Shown piece after piece: positions 26,323-35,922 of a DNA stretch of 64,000 nucleotides. The position numbers and the translations under genes were made by a program. Origin of the DNA: Palsa-504 sp963819785. Its GTDB lineage: Bacteria; Actinomycetota; Actinomycetes; Streptosporangiales; Streptosporangiaceae. Below the pieces are notes generated by a model that saw only the letters and a program-made list of their open reading frames with translations, did no database searches and was not told where the DNA came from. The stretch covers positions 248,001-312,000 of the forward strand of contig CAWFXW010000037.1 of the NCBI GenBank assembly GCA_963819785.1, written 5' to 3'. The number at the start of each line of letters is the position of its first letter. Within the stretch, counting starts at the first letter, position 1.

Positions 26323-26510
26323 GCCGGCGCGCAAGGCGCCGGCCTAGCGACTCGGCATCGGGTCCTGCCATCGCCGGTGCCGCCGGCGGCATCAGAACCG
26401 CCGGTCAAGCCTCGGTACCGTGGCTGGCGACATCCGCGGCTTGCTGCAACGCCGGGCAGCCGACCAGTTCGGCGGCCGCGAGCTCGCCAGCGGCCAACTC
26501 ATCGGCTAGA

Positions 26511-28013
26511 TCACCCGCACTCCGGGTGCCGGTCCCTCGATTGCCAGGCGCCCAGGCTGCCGGCCAGTTCAACCTTCTGGTCCGGCCGGCGGCGCATCCC
26601 GCTCAGCGCGACCAGCATCCCGATCGCCGCGACACCGGTGATCAAGGCCAGTGCTGGCCGGTAGGCCGCTAGCGTGGCCGGCGCCGAAGCGAGCTGGCCA
26701 GCACCGCCGGCATCAATGACCGCCGTGACGATGGCCAGCACCACGGCCCCCCCGACCTGGAACGAGGTCTGGAACAGGCTGGCCGCCAGACCCTGCTCGG
26801 AATTCGGGACGCCCGCCGTGGCCGCCACGCTGAGCGAGGAGAAACCGAGCCCGAACGCCAGCCCGACCAGCAGCGTGGCGGGAAGCATCACGGCCGGGTA
26901 GTCCGGGTGGACGCCAGCCCGCAGGAAGATCGCGTAGGCCAGGACCAGACAGGTGAAGGCGAGCCCGGTCAGCGGTGTCGGGCCGAACCGGCCGAGCAGG
27001 GATCCCATCCGGGTGGACAGGATCACCACCATGACCCCGGCCGGCAGGAACGCGAGCGCGGTGGACATGGCCGACCAGCCGGACAGCGTCTGCAGATACT
27101 GGGTGACCAGGAACTGGAACGAGATATAGGTGCCGAACAGGGTCACGGCCCCGATGTTGGCCCGCCGTAGGGCAGCGGAGGAGAAGATAGCGAACGGCAC
27201 CAGCGGATCCCGGCTACGCCGCTCGATGGCGCCGAACATCGCAAGCAGCGCCACCACCGCGGCGAACGAGCCGACGGTCCGGACCGATCCCCAGCCGGCC
27301 TGCTGGGCGGACACCACCGTGTATACGAGCAGCAGCATCGCGGCCGTGATGGTGAGCGCGCCGGGTATGTCGAACCGGCGCCCGCCTCGCCCGCTGCGCT
27401 CGCCGCCCGGGATGAGCCAGATGGCGGCGGCCAGTACGCCGAGCGCCACCGGAGCGGGGACCAGGAGCGTCCACCGCCAGCTGACCTCGGTCAGGACACC
27501 GGACAGTACCAGCCCCAGTGAGAAGCCGCTCGCGCCGAAGACGGTGTAGATGCTGAACGCGCGATTGCGCATCGGGCCCTCGGGAAACGTGGTGGTGAGC
27601 AGCGACATGCTGGCCGGAGCGGTGAACGCCGCGGCCGCGCCCTTGACGAACCGGGCCGCGATCAGCAGGCCCGGGCTGCTCACCAGTCCGCCGAGCACCG
27701 ATACGAGCGCGAAGACGGCCAGGGCCACGAGAAACACGCGCCGCCGGCCGAGCAGGTCGGCGGCCCGGCCGCCGAGCAGCAGCAGCCCGCCGTAGCCGAG
27801 GACGTAGCCGCTGACAATCCATTGCAGTGAAGACGTGCTCAGGCCGAGCGCGGACCGGATAGACGGGAGGGCCACGCCGACCATCGACACGTCCAACGCG
27901 TCCAGGCACAGCGCGCCGCCGAGCACGAAGAGGATGCCCCACAGTTGCGGCGTCCAGCCGCGGTCGTCATCTCGGAGTACACGTGATGAAGGAAGTACAC
28001 GTGATGAGGTCAT
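26511..28013 (-). CDS. MFS drug exporter, DHA2 family
   Basis: About 500 aa with 14 predicted helices. GALCLDALDVSMVGVALPSI (TM1, DHA2 D-motif), WIVSGYVLGYGGLLLLGGRAADLLGRRRVF (motif A, key part GGRAADLLGRRR), and GASGFSLGLVLSGVL (motif C). The start is set at ATG 28013; another ATG at 28037 overlaps the promoter region. It is divergent from a MarR-type gene, which probably represses it. The C-terminal tail is short and charged. It is related to, but distinct from, the MFS exporter at 10.2 kb. Confidence 0.9.
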   Translation of the reverse strand: MTSSRVLPSSRVLRDDDRGWTPQLWGILFVLGGALCLDALDVSMVGVALPSIRSALGLSTSSLQWIVSGYVLGYGGLLLLGGRAADLLGRRRVFLVALAVFALVSVLGGLVSSPGLLIAARFVKGAAAAFTAPASMSLLTTTFPEGPMRNRAFSIYTVFGASGFSLGLVLSGVLTEVSWRWTLLVPAPVALGVLAAAIWLIPGGERSGRGGRRFDIPGALTITAAMLLLVYTVVSAQQAGWGSVRTVGSFAAVVALLAMFGAIERRSRDPLVPFAIFSSAALRRANIGAVTLFGTYISFQFLVTQYLQTLSGWSAMSTALAFLPAGVMVVILSTRMGSLLGRFGPTPLTGLAFTCLVLAYAIFLRAGVHPDYPAVMLPATLLVGLAFGLGFSSLSVAATAGVPNSEQGLAASLFQTSFQVGGAVVLAIVTAVIDAGGAGQLASAPATLAAYRPALALITGVAAIGMLVALSGMRRRPDQKVELAGSLGAWQSRDRHPECG

Positions 28014-28045
28014 GGAGGCGACTATATGCATGCGCAAGCACTAGA

Positions 28046-28070
28046 TGCAAGAACAATTAATGCGCTTGCA
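28046..28070. promoter_or_regulatory. Candidate MarR operator
   Basis: Inverted repeat TGCAAG (28046-28051) / CTTGCA (28065-28070) in an AT-rich stretch between the divergent MFS and marR-type starts. MarR dimers commonly bind such sites. Inferred. Confidence 0.4.
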
Positions 28071-28100
28071 AATATTAGCGCCGAGCGCTATGCTGCGCTC

Positions 28101-28511
28101 GTGAGCGTGACCCAGGACAGCGTGGTGGCCGCCTGGCGGGAGATGGCGGCCTGCCACGCGGCGGCGTGTGCCGCGCTCGAGCGCGAACTCGGCGAGCGGC
28201 ACGGGCTCGGTGTGAGCGACTTCGAGGTCCTCGAGCGGCTGACCGAGAGCGAGGCGCGCAAGTTCCGCGCTCAGGACCTGGCCGAGGCGGTCCACCTGAG
28301 CCAGAGTGCGCTGTCCCGGCTAGTCGACCGGCTGGCCCGGCATGGCCTGGTCGAACGGTGCGGCTGCGAGGGCGACCGCCGCGGCGTGTACGTGGTGCTG
28401 ACCGAGGCAGGGGAGCGGCGTCACGCCGAAGCCGTCCCCACCCACCGCAGCGTGCTCGAGCGGCTGCTGCCGCCCGCTCTGCTGACCACGGCGAACAACC
28501 GATTGGGGTAG
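28101..28511 (+). CDS. MarR family regulator
   Basis: GTG 28101 (VSVTQDSVVAAW) is preferred over an upstream ATG because the 25 codons before it lie in the AT-rich promoter region. About 136 aa: helix 1 with ACHAAACAALERELGERHGLGVSDFEVL, the wHTH RAQDLAEAVHLSQSALSRLVDRLARHGLVER (in parts) and the wing CEGDRRGVYVVLTEAGERR. This layout is typical of repressors of multidrug pumps and it is divergent from the MFS exporter. It is somewhat shorter at the C-terminus than most MarR proteins. Confidence 0.88.
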   Translation: MSVTQDSVVAAWREMAACHAAACAALERELGERHGLGVSDFEVLERLTESEARKFRAQDLAEAVHLSQSALSRLVDRLARHGLVERCGCEGDRRGVYVVLTEAGERRHAEAVPTHRSVLERLLPPALLTTANNRLG

Positions 28512-28607
28512 TGCTTACCAGCCGATTCGGGGGATAAGGTTGGTGCGTCCGAAGTGCGACAACGTGGGCAAGGCGCCACGCCACGTGGTGGGGGAGCAAG
28601 ATGAGCT

Positions 28608-29738
28608 ATGCCTGACCGGCCGGCCACCCTGCGGGATGTGGCTGCCGCTGCTCGTGTCCACCCGGCCACGGCGTCTCGCGCGCTCAATCCGGAGACCCGC
28701 ATCCTGGTCAGCGAGGACACCGCGCGCCGGGTATCGGCCGCCGCCGCCAAGCTCGGCTACCGGCCCAATCCGGTCGCGCGCAGCCTGCGGACCCGCCGCT
28801 CGCACACGGTCGGGGTCCTGATCCCGGACCTGAACAACCCGCTCTTCCCGCCGATTGTCCGCGGCCTGGAAGACAAGCTCGCCAGCGCGGGCTACGTGGC
28901 CCTGATCGGTAACACGGACGCCGATGCCAGCCGGGAACGGCTGCTCTTCGAGCAGATGCGGGCTCGTCACGTCGACGGCTTCGTACTCGCCACTGCCACC
29001 CTGCACGACCGCCTGCTGGTCGAGGCAGCGGCGGCCGACGTGCCGGTGGTGCTGATGAACCGGCTAGCGCAGGATTACAGCTTTCCCTCGGTCTCGGTGG
29101 ACAACGAGCAAGGCGCTCGGATGGCCATCAGCCACCTGGTCCGGCACGGGCATACGCGCATCGCGCACATCGCGGGTCCCCAGGAGGCGAGCACCGGGGT
29201 GAGCCGGCTTCGCGGGTTCCGGGAGGGCATGGCGGCGCACGGGCTGGCGGTCCAGGAGGACCTGGTTGCCTACGCGAACCGGTACACGGTCGAGGAGGGC
29301 ACCCGCTGCGCCCGCGAAATGCTCGCCGCGCAGCACGGCTTTACCGCGGTGGCCGCGGCCAACGACATGCTCGCCGTCGGGTGCTACGCCGCGCTCGACG
29401 AAGTCGGCCTGCAGTGCCCCGACGACATCTCGGTGATCGGCTTCAACGACATGCCGTTCATCGACCGGCTCCGGCCGCCGCTCACCACCGTGCGGTTCCC
29501 CCACTATCAGCTGGGTACCGAGGCCGCCCAGCTGCTGCTCGAGCGGATTGGCGATCGCGAGGCACCGGTGAAGATCCTCTACCTCGCGCCCGAGCTGGTC
29601 GTCCGCAAGTCAGTGGCGGCGCCCGCCGGATCGGCCGCGCCGGCCGACGCCGCAGAGCCGGACGGGACCGCCCATCTGGCGCCGGTGCGGCTGCGCCGGG
29701 CCCAGTCCCGCCGGACGGGCGGGGCATCCCAGGGGTGA
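28608..29738 (+). CDS. LacI family transcriptional repressor
   Basis: 376 aa. N-terminal LacI HTH (TLRDVAAAARVHPATASRALN), hinge helix (NPVARSLRTRRSHTVGVLIPDLNNPLF, in parts) and a periplasmic-binding-like sensor domain to residue 335 (DGFVLATATLHD, IAHIAGPQ, ISVIGFNDMPFIDRLRPPLTTVRFP). A 40-residue Ala/Arg tail is extra. It lies directly upstream of a dehydrogenase/ABC-importer gene set whose promoter region holds two CAANCGNTTG operators, so it is the likely regulator of that set, with the imported compound or a metabolite as inducer. Confidence 0.93.
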   Translation: MPDRPATLRDVAAAARVHPATASRALNPETRILVSEDTARRVSAAAAKLGYRPNPVARSLRTRRSHTVGVLIPDLNNPLFPPIVRGLEDKLASAGYVALIGNTDADASRERLLFEQMRARHVDGFVLATATLHDRLLVEAAAADVPVVLMNRLAQDYSFPSVSVDNEQGARMAISHLVRHGHTRIAHIAGPQEASTGVSRLRGFREGMAAHGLAVQEDLVAYANRYTVEEGTRCAREMLAAQHGFTAVAAANDMLAVGCYAALDEVGLQCPDDISVIGFNDMPFIDRLRPPLTTVRFPHYQLGTEAAQLLLERIGDREAPVKILYLAPELVVRKSVAAPAGSAAPADAAEPDGTAHLAPVRLRRAQSRRTGGASQG

Positions 29739-29796
29739 ACTCGCGTCCACCAGGGTAAGGTGGTCGCGGCCGGCAACACGGATTCCGAAGCTGACG

Positions 29797-29806
29797 CAAT
29801 CGATTG
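29797..29806. promoter_or_regulatory. LacI-type operator 1
   Basis: CAATCGATTG inside the perfect 12-mer GCAATCGATTGC. The central CG flanked by CAA/TTG is the LacI/PurR-family consensus (CAANCGNTTG). It lies 59 bases after the lacI-type stop and 270 before the dehydrogenase start. Confidence 0.6.
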
Positions 29807-30000
29807 CTGGTTGTTTCTTGGGTACCCGGGCACCTGACGAAGCGATCGATCCCGGGTCTGACCCGTCCGCCCCGCGCGGCGGTCCGTCCTCCCCGGTCAC
29901 CGCCAACCGCGAATAGGTCCGGTGAGGTGGCACGATGGAGGATACGGTCCTGGTCGGGAACCATTTCGTACGGCTTTGATAACAGGTTGGCCATCCGGCA

Positions 30001-30046
30001 TTGACAAACGGTGTGGTACGAGGCCAGTCTCAGGTGCAAACGATTG
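30001..30046 (+). promoter_or_regulatory. Promoter element and LacI-type operator 2
   Basis: A consensus -35 TTGACA at 30001-30006 is followed by CAAACGATTG at 30037-30046, again matching CAANCGNTTG, 28 bases before the dehydrogenase ATG. An operator just downstream of the promoter would block transcription. The -10 box is not clear. Confidence 0.55.
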
Positions 30047-30074
30047 TTACCAGAGGCGGGAGGGATCTGGCGGC

Positions 30075-31023
30075 ATGGTCGGACACGAGAATGCGCACCG
30101 GCTCGGCTGGCTGGGTACCGGGCGTATGGGTGTGGAGATGGCTCGCCGGCTGCTTGAGGCGGGCTGTGACCTCGCTGTTTATAACCGCTCGCCGGCCAAG
30201 GCGGAGCCGCTGCTACGGCTGGGTGCCAGGCCCGTCGGTACCGCCGCGGAACTCGCCGCCAGGGATATCGTGTTTATCACCGTCGGCTCGTCGGACGATC
30301 TCGTCTCCGCCGTGCTCGGCCGGGACGGGCTGATGTCCGGCGCTAACGGAGCCGCGCCCCGGGTACTCGTCGATTGCTCCACGGTATCGGCCGAAGCATC
30401 TGCACGGGTGCGGGCCGAGATTGCCGACCGGGGTACCGCGTTGCTCGCCGCGCCGGTAATGGGAAACCCCAAAGTGGTGCGAGCTGGAAAGATGACGGCC
30501 GCGGTCTCCGGCCCCCAGGACGCGTTCATTATTGCCGAGCCGTACCTGAGCATGCTCGGCCGTGGCGTGACCTATGTCGGCGAGGGCGAAGTAGCGAGGA
30601 CCGTTAAGCTATGCCACAACCTGTTCCTCGGCGTAGTGGCACAATCGCTTGCTGAGATAACGGTTCTGGCAGAAAAAAGCGGCATTCAGCCGGCAGGCGT
30701 TTCTCGCCTGTTTGAACAAGAGTGTGATGGGTTCGCTGTTCACCGGATACAAGACGCCCGCATACGTGAACCTGGACTTCGAGCCCACGTTCACCGCCAC
30801 GCTGCTGCGAAAGGACTTTGATCTTGGTCTTGCCGCAGCGCGCGAACACGAGGTGCCGATGCCGGTGGCCGCGATCGTCCATCAGCTCATCCAGGGCCTA
30901 GTCGGACGCGGATACGGCGATGCCGATTTCGCTGCGCTCTTGCGGCAGCAGGCGGAGTCGGCTGGGCTGACACTCGTCAGCGAACACGCGGAAGTGCCCG
31001 ACGGGCTCGACGTCACTGAGTAA
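30075..31023 (+). pseudogene. NAD-binding 6-phosphogluconate/3-hydroxyisobutyrate-type dehydrogenase, frameshifted
   Basis: ATG 30075 starts a beta-hydroxyacid dehydrogenase (LGWLGTGRMGVEMARRLLEAG dinucleotide fold, in part GTGRMG; VDCSTVSAEAS; LLAAPVMGNPKVVRAGKM; VKLCHNLFLG with the catalytic Lys). At about 30710 the frame breaks: after AGVSRLFE the expected family sequence NKSVMGSLFTGYKTPAYVN continues in the next frame to a stop at 31021-31023. The unshifted product ends early at 30821. The family-typical residues just before NKS are also missing, so a small deletion is likely. First gene of the LacI-regulated set; would oxidise a short hydroxy acid. Confidence 0.82.
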
Positions 31024-31072
31024 CGCAGACATCAACCCGAATGACGGAACATGGAGAAAGGAGGAACCAGGC

Positions 31073-32387
31073 GTGAGAACCTAGTCATCCCTGGCTCTCC
31101 AAGCGTGTCTTCGCCCTGAGCGGGGCAGCAGTGCTGTCGGTGAGCGTTCTGGCGGCCTGCAGCAGCAGCACTAGCACTAGCACTAGCACCGGCACCAGCA
31201 CGGGCACGAGTTCTAGCTCCAGCCCGAGTTCCAGCACGCCCATTACCATCGGCGCTTCACTATCGCTCACCGGGGACTTCTCCACGGACGGGCAGAACTT
31301 CCAGAAGGGCTACGAGCTGTGGGCCAGTGACGTGAACGCGCACGGCGGTCTCCTGGGTCACCAGGTGGTGCTCAAGATCCTCAACGACGCCAGCTCGCCC
31401 ACCCAGGTGGTCACGAACTACCAGACCCTGTTCAACACCGATCACGTCACTCTCGCCTTCGGGCCGTTCTCATCGCTGCTGACCACCCCGGCGTCCTCCG
31501 TGGCCGCCCGCTACGGTTTCGCGTTCGTGGAGGGCGCCGGCGGCGCGCCGGCGGTATTCAACAGCCCGGCAAACCAGGCCGATCACAACGTGTTCGACGT
31601 CAGCCTGCCGATCGCGGACGAGATGGTCCCGTTCGTCAACTACATCGCGTCGCTGCCGGCCAGCCAGCGGCCGAAGACCGCCGCCTACCCGAGCGCCGAC
31701 GACCCGTTCGCCACCCCGCCGGTCCAGATCGCGCAGCACATGTTGGAGAAGCTCGGCGTGAAGACCGTGTACTCCAAGATCTTCCCGGAGGAGGCGGCGG
31801 ACTACAAGGCGCCCGCCGACCAGGTGGCCGCCTCCGGCGCGCAGATCGTGGTGCTGGGCTCCACCGACGTGCCGACCGTGTCGGCGTTCATGCAGGCGTT
31901 CGAGCAGCAGCATTACACGCCGAAGCTGTTCATCGCGGCGGCCGGTCCCGACCAGGGTTCGGCCTTCATCTCCGCGGTCGGCAAGGGCAACGCGGCCGGG
32001 ATGCTGGTGCCCAACGGCTGGTACCCGGGCTACCCCAGCTCGGCGAGTCAGAGCATGGTGCAGGAGTACGTGGCCAAGTACGGCGGCAACGCGTCGGGTG
32101 TCAGCGCCGACGTCGCGGAGGCCTACTCCGTCGGGCAGGTCATGGCCCAGGCGGTCGCCGCGACCGGCGGCTTCGATAACGCCAAGATCATCCAGTACCT
32201 GCACAGCGGTGTCACGCTCACCAGCGTGCAGGGCCCGGTGAAGTTTGACTCGATAGGTGAGAACGGCCAGGCCGCGGCCTTCGTCTCCCAGTGGCAAGCC
32301 GGCGGCACCGCATTCAACCAGGTCCTTCCGGTCGGCACGGCTGGATCGGTGGCCATCATCGCGACCAAGCCGGCCTGGACCAGCTGA
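31073..32387 (+). CDS. Branched-chain-type ABC transporter substrate-binding lipoprotein, frameshifted in the signal peptide
   Basis: GTG 31073 has an ideal ribosome binding site (AAAGGAGG) but hits TAG after three codons. Removing one base there gives a perfect signal: basic n-region (LSKR), hydrophobic VFALSGAAVLSVSVLAAC with the lipobox Cys, then a Ser/Thr linker. The mature protein (TPITIGASLSLTGDFSTDGQ onward) is a full periplasmic-binding-protein type I of the LivJ kind, ending in VAIIATKPAWTS. Without the correction only an internal GTG (31131) could start it, lacking the basic n-region. It captures the ligand for LivHMGF. Confidence 0.88.
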
Positions 32388-32403
32388 CCAAGAAGGAGAC
32401 TGA

Positions 32404-33282
32404 GTGGCGCGGGAGATCTATCAGGCCATCGCCGATGGGATCCTGGTCGGCGGTGTATATGCCCTGATGGCGGTCGGCCTGACACTGATCTTCGGCGTAC
32501 TCGACATCATCAATATCGCCCAGGGGGTCATGGTCATCCTGGGCGCCTATCTCAGCTACGAACTGGCGGCACGGCTGCACCTCGACCTGTTCCTCGGGTT
32601 GCTGGTCACCGTGCCCGCCATGTTCGTGATTGGGGTCGTCATCCAGTGGACGTTCATCCGGCCGCTGCGCGGCCGGGAACGAACGTCGATGACGCTGCTG
32701 GTCAGCTACGCGGTCGCGCTGATCATCGAGGGAATCCTCTACGAGTTCTACGGGGCCAACTCTCGCCAGCTGAGCGCGTCGTACGTGACCTCGAGCGTTC
32801 ACGTGTTCGGCTTCTACCTGTCGTACATCTACCTGTACGGCTTCGTGCTCGCGCTGGCGCTGGTCGCGGCCCTGTACACACTGCTGTACCGGACCAAGTT
32901 CGGCCGCAGCGTGCGCGCGACGATGCAGGATCAGACGGCGGCCCGGCTGATAGGCATCAACATCAGCCGCGTCGCCGCCATCACCTACGGCATCGGCGTG
33001 GCCGTGACCGCGGCCGGGGGCATGGTGTTCGGGGCGACCAACGCCTTCAACCCCAACAGTGGCTACGACCTGATCTCGCGGCTGCTCGCGATCATCGTCC
33101 TCGGCGGACTGGGTAGCATCAGCGGCGCTCTGGTCGCGTCGATCTTCATGATCACCCTCGAGTCCGTCGTGGATATCTGGCAGCCGACCTGGGCAATCGT
33201 GGTCTTCTACGGCGCCCTCGTGCTCGTCCTGCTCATCCGGCCCACCGGCCTGTTCGGCCGTAAGGCGGTGCGGGCGCAATGA
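32404..33282 (+). CDS. livH: Branched-chain-type ABC transporter permease LivH
   Basis: 292 aa inner-membrane permease (GILVGGVYALMAVGLTLIFGVLDIINIAQG, key part LTLIFGVLDIINIAQG; TMQDQTAARLIGINISR is the EAA-like loop that docks the ATPase; IVLGGLGSISGALV). GTG start with GGAG upstream, 16 bases after the SBP gene. Overlaps livM by ATGA. Forms the channel with LivM. Confidence 0.93.
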   Translation: MAREIYQAIADGILVGGVYALMAVGLTLIFGVLDIINIAQGVMVILGAYLSYELAARLHLDLFLGLLVTVPAMFVIGVVIQWTFIRPLRGRERTSMTLLVSYAVALIIEGILYEFYGANSRQLSASYVTSSVHVFGFYLSYIYLYGFVLALALVAALYTLLYRTKFGRSVRATMQDQTAARLIGINISRVAAITYGIGVAVTAAGGMVFGATNAFNPNSGYDLISRLLAIIVLGGLGSISGALVASIFMITLESVVDIWQPTWAIVVFYGALVLVLLIRPTGLFGRKAVRAQ

Positions 33283-34319
33283 ACGAGCGGGGCAAGCAGA
33301 GCCTGCAACTCGCGTTCGTGGTTGCGTTGCTCGCCGTCGCGGCGGCTTTCCCGGTGCTCTTCCCGAGCCCCGTGGATACGAACTACGGCGTGTACGCGCT
33401 GATCTTCGTCGCGGTCGCGTCGGCCTGGAACATCTTCTCCGGCCTGTCCGGCTACATCTCGCTCGGCCACGCCGTGTTTTTCGGCAGCGGTGCTTACACG
33501 CTCGGCATTGCCGCCCGGGACTGGCACGTCACCGGGACCGGGGTGTTCGCCCTGCTGCCACTGGCGGCGGTGGCCGGGGCGCTGATCGCGGTACCGTTCG
33601 GCCTGGTCGCGCTGCGGGTCAGGCGGCACACCTTCATCGTGATCACGATCGCGGTGTTCTTCATCTTCCAGCTGATGGCCTACAACTTGTCCTTCACGGG
33701 CGGCACCACCGGCCTGGACGCGCCGTTCCTGCCCTGGGCGGCACAGACCTACAACAACCCCTTCTACTACATCGCGCTGGCCTGCGCGGTGGGGACGATC
33801 GCGCTGGCCTGGCTGATCCGCCGCTCCCGGTTCGGCCTGCAGCTCCGTGCGATCAGGGACGACGAGGACCGGGCCCGCGGTCTCGGCGTGCACGCTATGC
33901 GGGTCAAGCTGACCGCGTTCGTCTTGTCCGGCGCGATCACCGGGCTGGTCGGCGCGGTCTGGTTCTTCTACCTGACCCAGGTCCAGCCGCCATCCGGCTT
34001 TGACCCGCTATTCGACCTGTCCGTGGTGCTGATGGCGTTCCTCGGGGGTTTGGGCACCGTTTCCGGTCCGGTCCTGGGCGCGCTCATCATCGAACCGGGC
34101 CAGCTCTACCTGACCGCCAGCACCAACGGCTACATCAGCGAGATTCTGCTCGGCTCGTTGTTCCTGGTGGCGGTGCTGCTCGTGCCACGCGGCATCATCC
34201 CGACCGGCGGCGAGTACATCCGCCGTCTGACCACCAAGGGTCGGGTGGCCATCCCGGCCGCGGTGCCCTCGGTGCCGCAGCCACCGGATACGGCGCCGGT
34301 ACGGGAGGCGCAACGGTGA
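33279..34319 (+). CDS. livM: Branched-chain-type ABC transporter permease LivM
   Basis: 346 aa with about nine helices. SAWNIFSGLSGYISLGHAVFFGSGAY is typical of LivM (in part SGYISLGHAVF), RAIRDDEDRARGLGVHAMRVKL is the ATPase-contact loop, and FLGGLGTVSGPVLGALI closes the domain. A 30-residue cytoplasmic tail follows. Its stop overlaps the livG start (GTGA), so the four transport genes are translationally coupled. Confidence 0.93.
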   Translation: MNERGKQSLQLAFVVALLAVAAAFPVLFPSPVDTNYGVYALIFVAVASAWNIFSGLSGYISLGHAVFFGSGAYTLGIAARDWHVTGTGVFALLPLAAVAGALIAVPFGLVALRVRRHTFIVITIAVFFIFQLMAYNLSFTGGTTGLDAPFLPWAAQTYNNPFYYIALACAVGTIALAWLIRRSRFGLQLRAIRDDEDRARGLGVHAMRVKLTAFVLSGAITGLVGAVWFFYLTQVQPPSGFDPLFDLSVVLMAFLGGLGTVSGPVLGALIIEPGQLYLTASTNGYISEILLGSLFLVAVLLVPRGIIPTGGEYIRRLTTKGRVAIPAAVPSVPQPPDTAPVREAQR

Positions 34320-35065
34320 GCGTCCTGTTGCGGACCGAGGGTGTGCACAAGTCCTTCGGCGGTGTCCGGGCGCTGGACACGTGCACGATCCAGGTCGACG
34401 AGGGTACGGTGACCGGGCTGATCGGCCCGAACGGGTCCGGCAAGACCACCCTGTTCAACGTCATCACCGGGTATGTCAAGGCCGACGCCGGCGAGGTGTA
34501 CCTGGCCGACCGGCGGATCACCAACATTGCCCCGGACAAGGTGTTCGCGCTGGGCATCGGCCGGACCTTCCAGCTGACCAGGATCTTCCCTAGCCTCACG
34601 GTGATGGAGAACATGCTGGTCGCCTCGCAGCACCGCCGGGCCGGAGCGCGTAAGCGTGCGATAGAGCAGCTCGAATTCGTCGGCATCGCGGGCTATCACG
34701 CCTCGCTGGCCGGAACGCTGTCCTACGGCCAGCGCAAGCTGCTCGAGCTTGCCTATGTGCTGGTGGCGGACCCGGCCATCGTCCTGCTCGACGAGCCGGC
34801 CGGCGGTGTCAACCTGTCGCTGGTCAATCACATCGCCACCCGCATCCGTGAGCTGAACGCGGCAGGGAAGACCTTCCTCATCGTCGAGCACAACATGGAG
34901 TTCGTGATGGGCCTGTGCCATCAGGTCACCGTGCTCGACTCGGGCACCGTGGTAGCCGCCGGGCCACCCGATATCGTCCGCACGGACCGCCGGGTGCTCG
35001 ACGCCTACCTCGGCGAGGATATCGAGGACACCGATGAGGATCCGGCCTCCGCGGAGGGCACATGA
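34316..35065 (+). CDS. livG: Branched-chain-type ABC transporter ATPase LivG
   Basis: 249 aa. Walker A GPNGSGKTT, Q-loop RTFQLTRIFPSLTVMENM, signature LSYGQRKLLELA, Walker B AIVLLDEPAGGVN, switch His VEHNMEFV. The LSYGQ variant of the signature is normal for LivG. Starts GTG, overlapping livM, and overlaps livF (ATGA). Confidence 0.94.
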   Translation: MSVLLRTEGVHKSFGGVRALDTCTIQVDEGTVTGLIGPNGSGKTTLFNVITGYVKADAGEVYLADRRITNIAPDKVFALGIGRTFQLTRIFPSLTVMENMLVASQHRRAGARKRAIEQLEFVGIAGYHASLAGTLSYGQRKLLELAYVLVADPAIVLLDEPAGGVNLSLVNHIATRIRELNAAGKTFLIVEHNMEFVMGLCHQVTVLDSGTVVAAGPPDIVRTDRRVLDAYLGEDIEDTDEDPASAEGT

Positions 35066-35829
35066 CGGAGCAAGCCATGGAACCGGGGACAAGCACCACG
35101 GCCCGTTCGGTACTAAAGATTGACGGCCTGGTGGCGGGGTACGGCGGCGGGGACGTGCTACAAGGGGTGTCCCTGGAGGTGTCCGAGGGCGGGATTACCT
35201 GCGTCGTGGGCCCGAACGGCGCGGGCAAGTCCACGTTGATGGCGACGATCAGCGGGCTGCTGCGGCCGCGGCTGGGGTCGATGATGCTGGACGGCCATGC
35301 TCTCGTCGGCCGGTCGCCGCGTCAGATCCTCGAGCTGGGCGTGGTGCAGGTGCCGCAGAACCACAGCCTGTTCCGCGACATGACGGTCCGCGAGAACGTC
35401 GAGCTCGGCGGCTACATCCTGTCCGACCGGGCGCTGACCGCGCGCAGGCTCGCGGCCGTCTTCGAGGTGTTTCCGCAGATCGCCGGCTGGGCCGGACAGA
35501 AGGCTGGCAGCCTGTCCGGCGGTCAGCAGCGACTGGTCGAGTTCGCCCGCGCGCTGATGCTTGAGCCCCGCTTGCTGATGCTCGACGAGCCGTCGATGGG
35601 CCTGGCGCCGAAGATCTTGCGGACCGTGTTCACCGCGATCAGGCAGATGAACGCGGCGGGCACCACCATCCTGCTGGTAGAGCAGAACGCCCGTGCCGGG
35701 CTGCGGCTGTCCAGCCACGGCGTGGTCATGGAGAACGGCCGTGTGCGGCTGTCCGGAACCGGGCGCGAGGTCCTGGAGAACCCCGAGATCGGCGCGCTCT
35801 ACCTCGGCGGTGCGGTCAGCTCGGGCTAA
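35062..35829 (+). CDS. livF: Branched-chain-type ABC transporter ATPase LivF
   Basis: 255 aa. Walker A GPNGAGKST, Q-loop QVPQNHSLFRDMTVRENV, signature LSGGQQRLVEFARAL, Walker B LLMLDEPSMGLAP, H-loop VEQNARAGLRLSSHG. Pairs with LivG to power the importer. The transport substrate could be an amino acid, amide or aromatic acid; the upstream hydroxyacid dehydrogenase and LacI regulator hint at a catabolic substrate rather than plain leucine. Confidence 0.94.
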   Translation: MTEQAMEPGTSTTARSVLKIDGLVAGYGGGDVLQGVSLEVSEGGITCVVGPNGAGKSTLMATISGLLRPRLGSMMLDGHALVGRSPRQILELGVVQVPQNHSLFRDMTVRENVELGGYILSDRALTARRLAAVFEVFPQIAGWAGQKAGSLSGGQQRLVEFARALMLEPRLLMLDEPSMGLAPKILRTVFTAIRQMNAAGTTILLVEQNARAGLRLSSHGVVMENGRVRLSGTGREVLENPEIGALYLGGAVSSG

Positions 35830-35922
35830 TCCTCGCCGGAGAACCGCTCCCATGCCTCGTCTTGAGCGGGAGGGCCAAGAACCGGGTGCCGGCCGCTATC
35901 CTCGGTCTCGAGAGGAGCAGCG

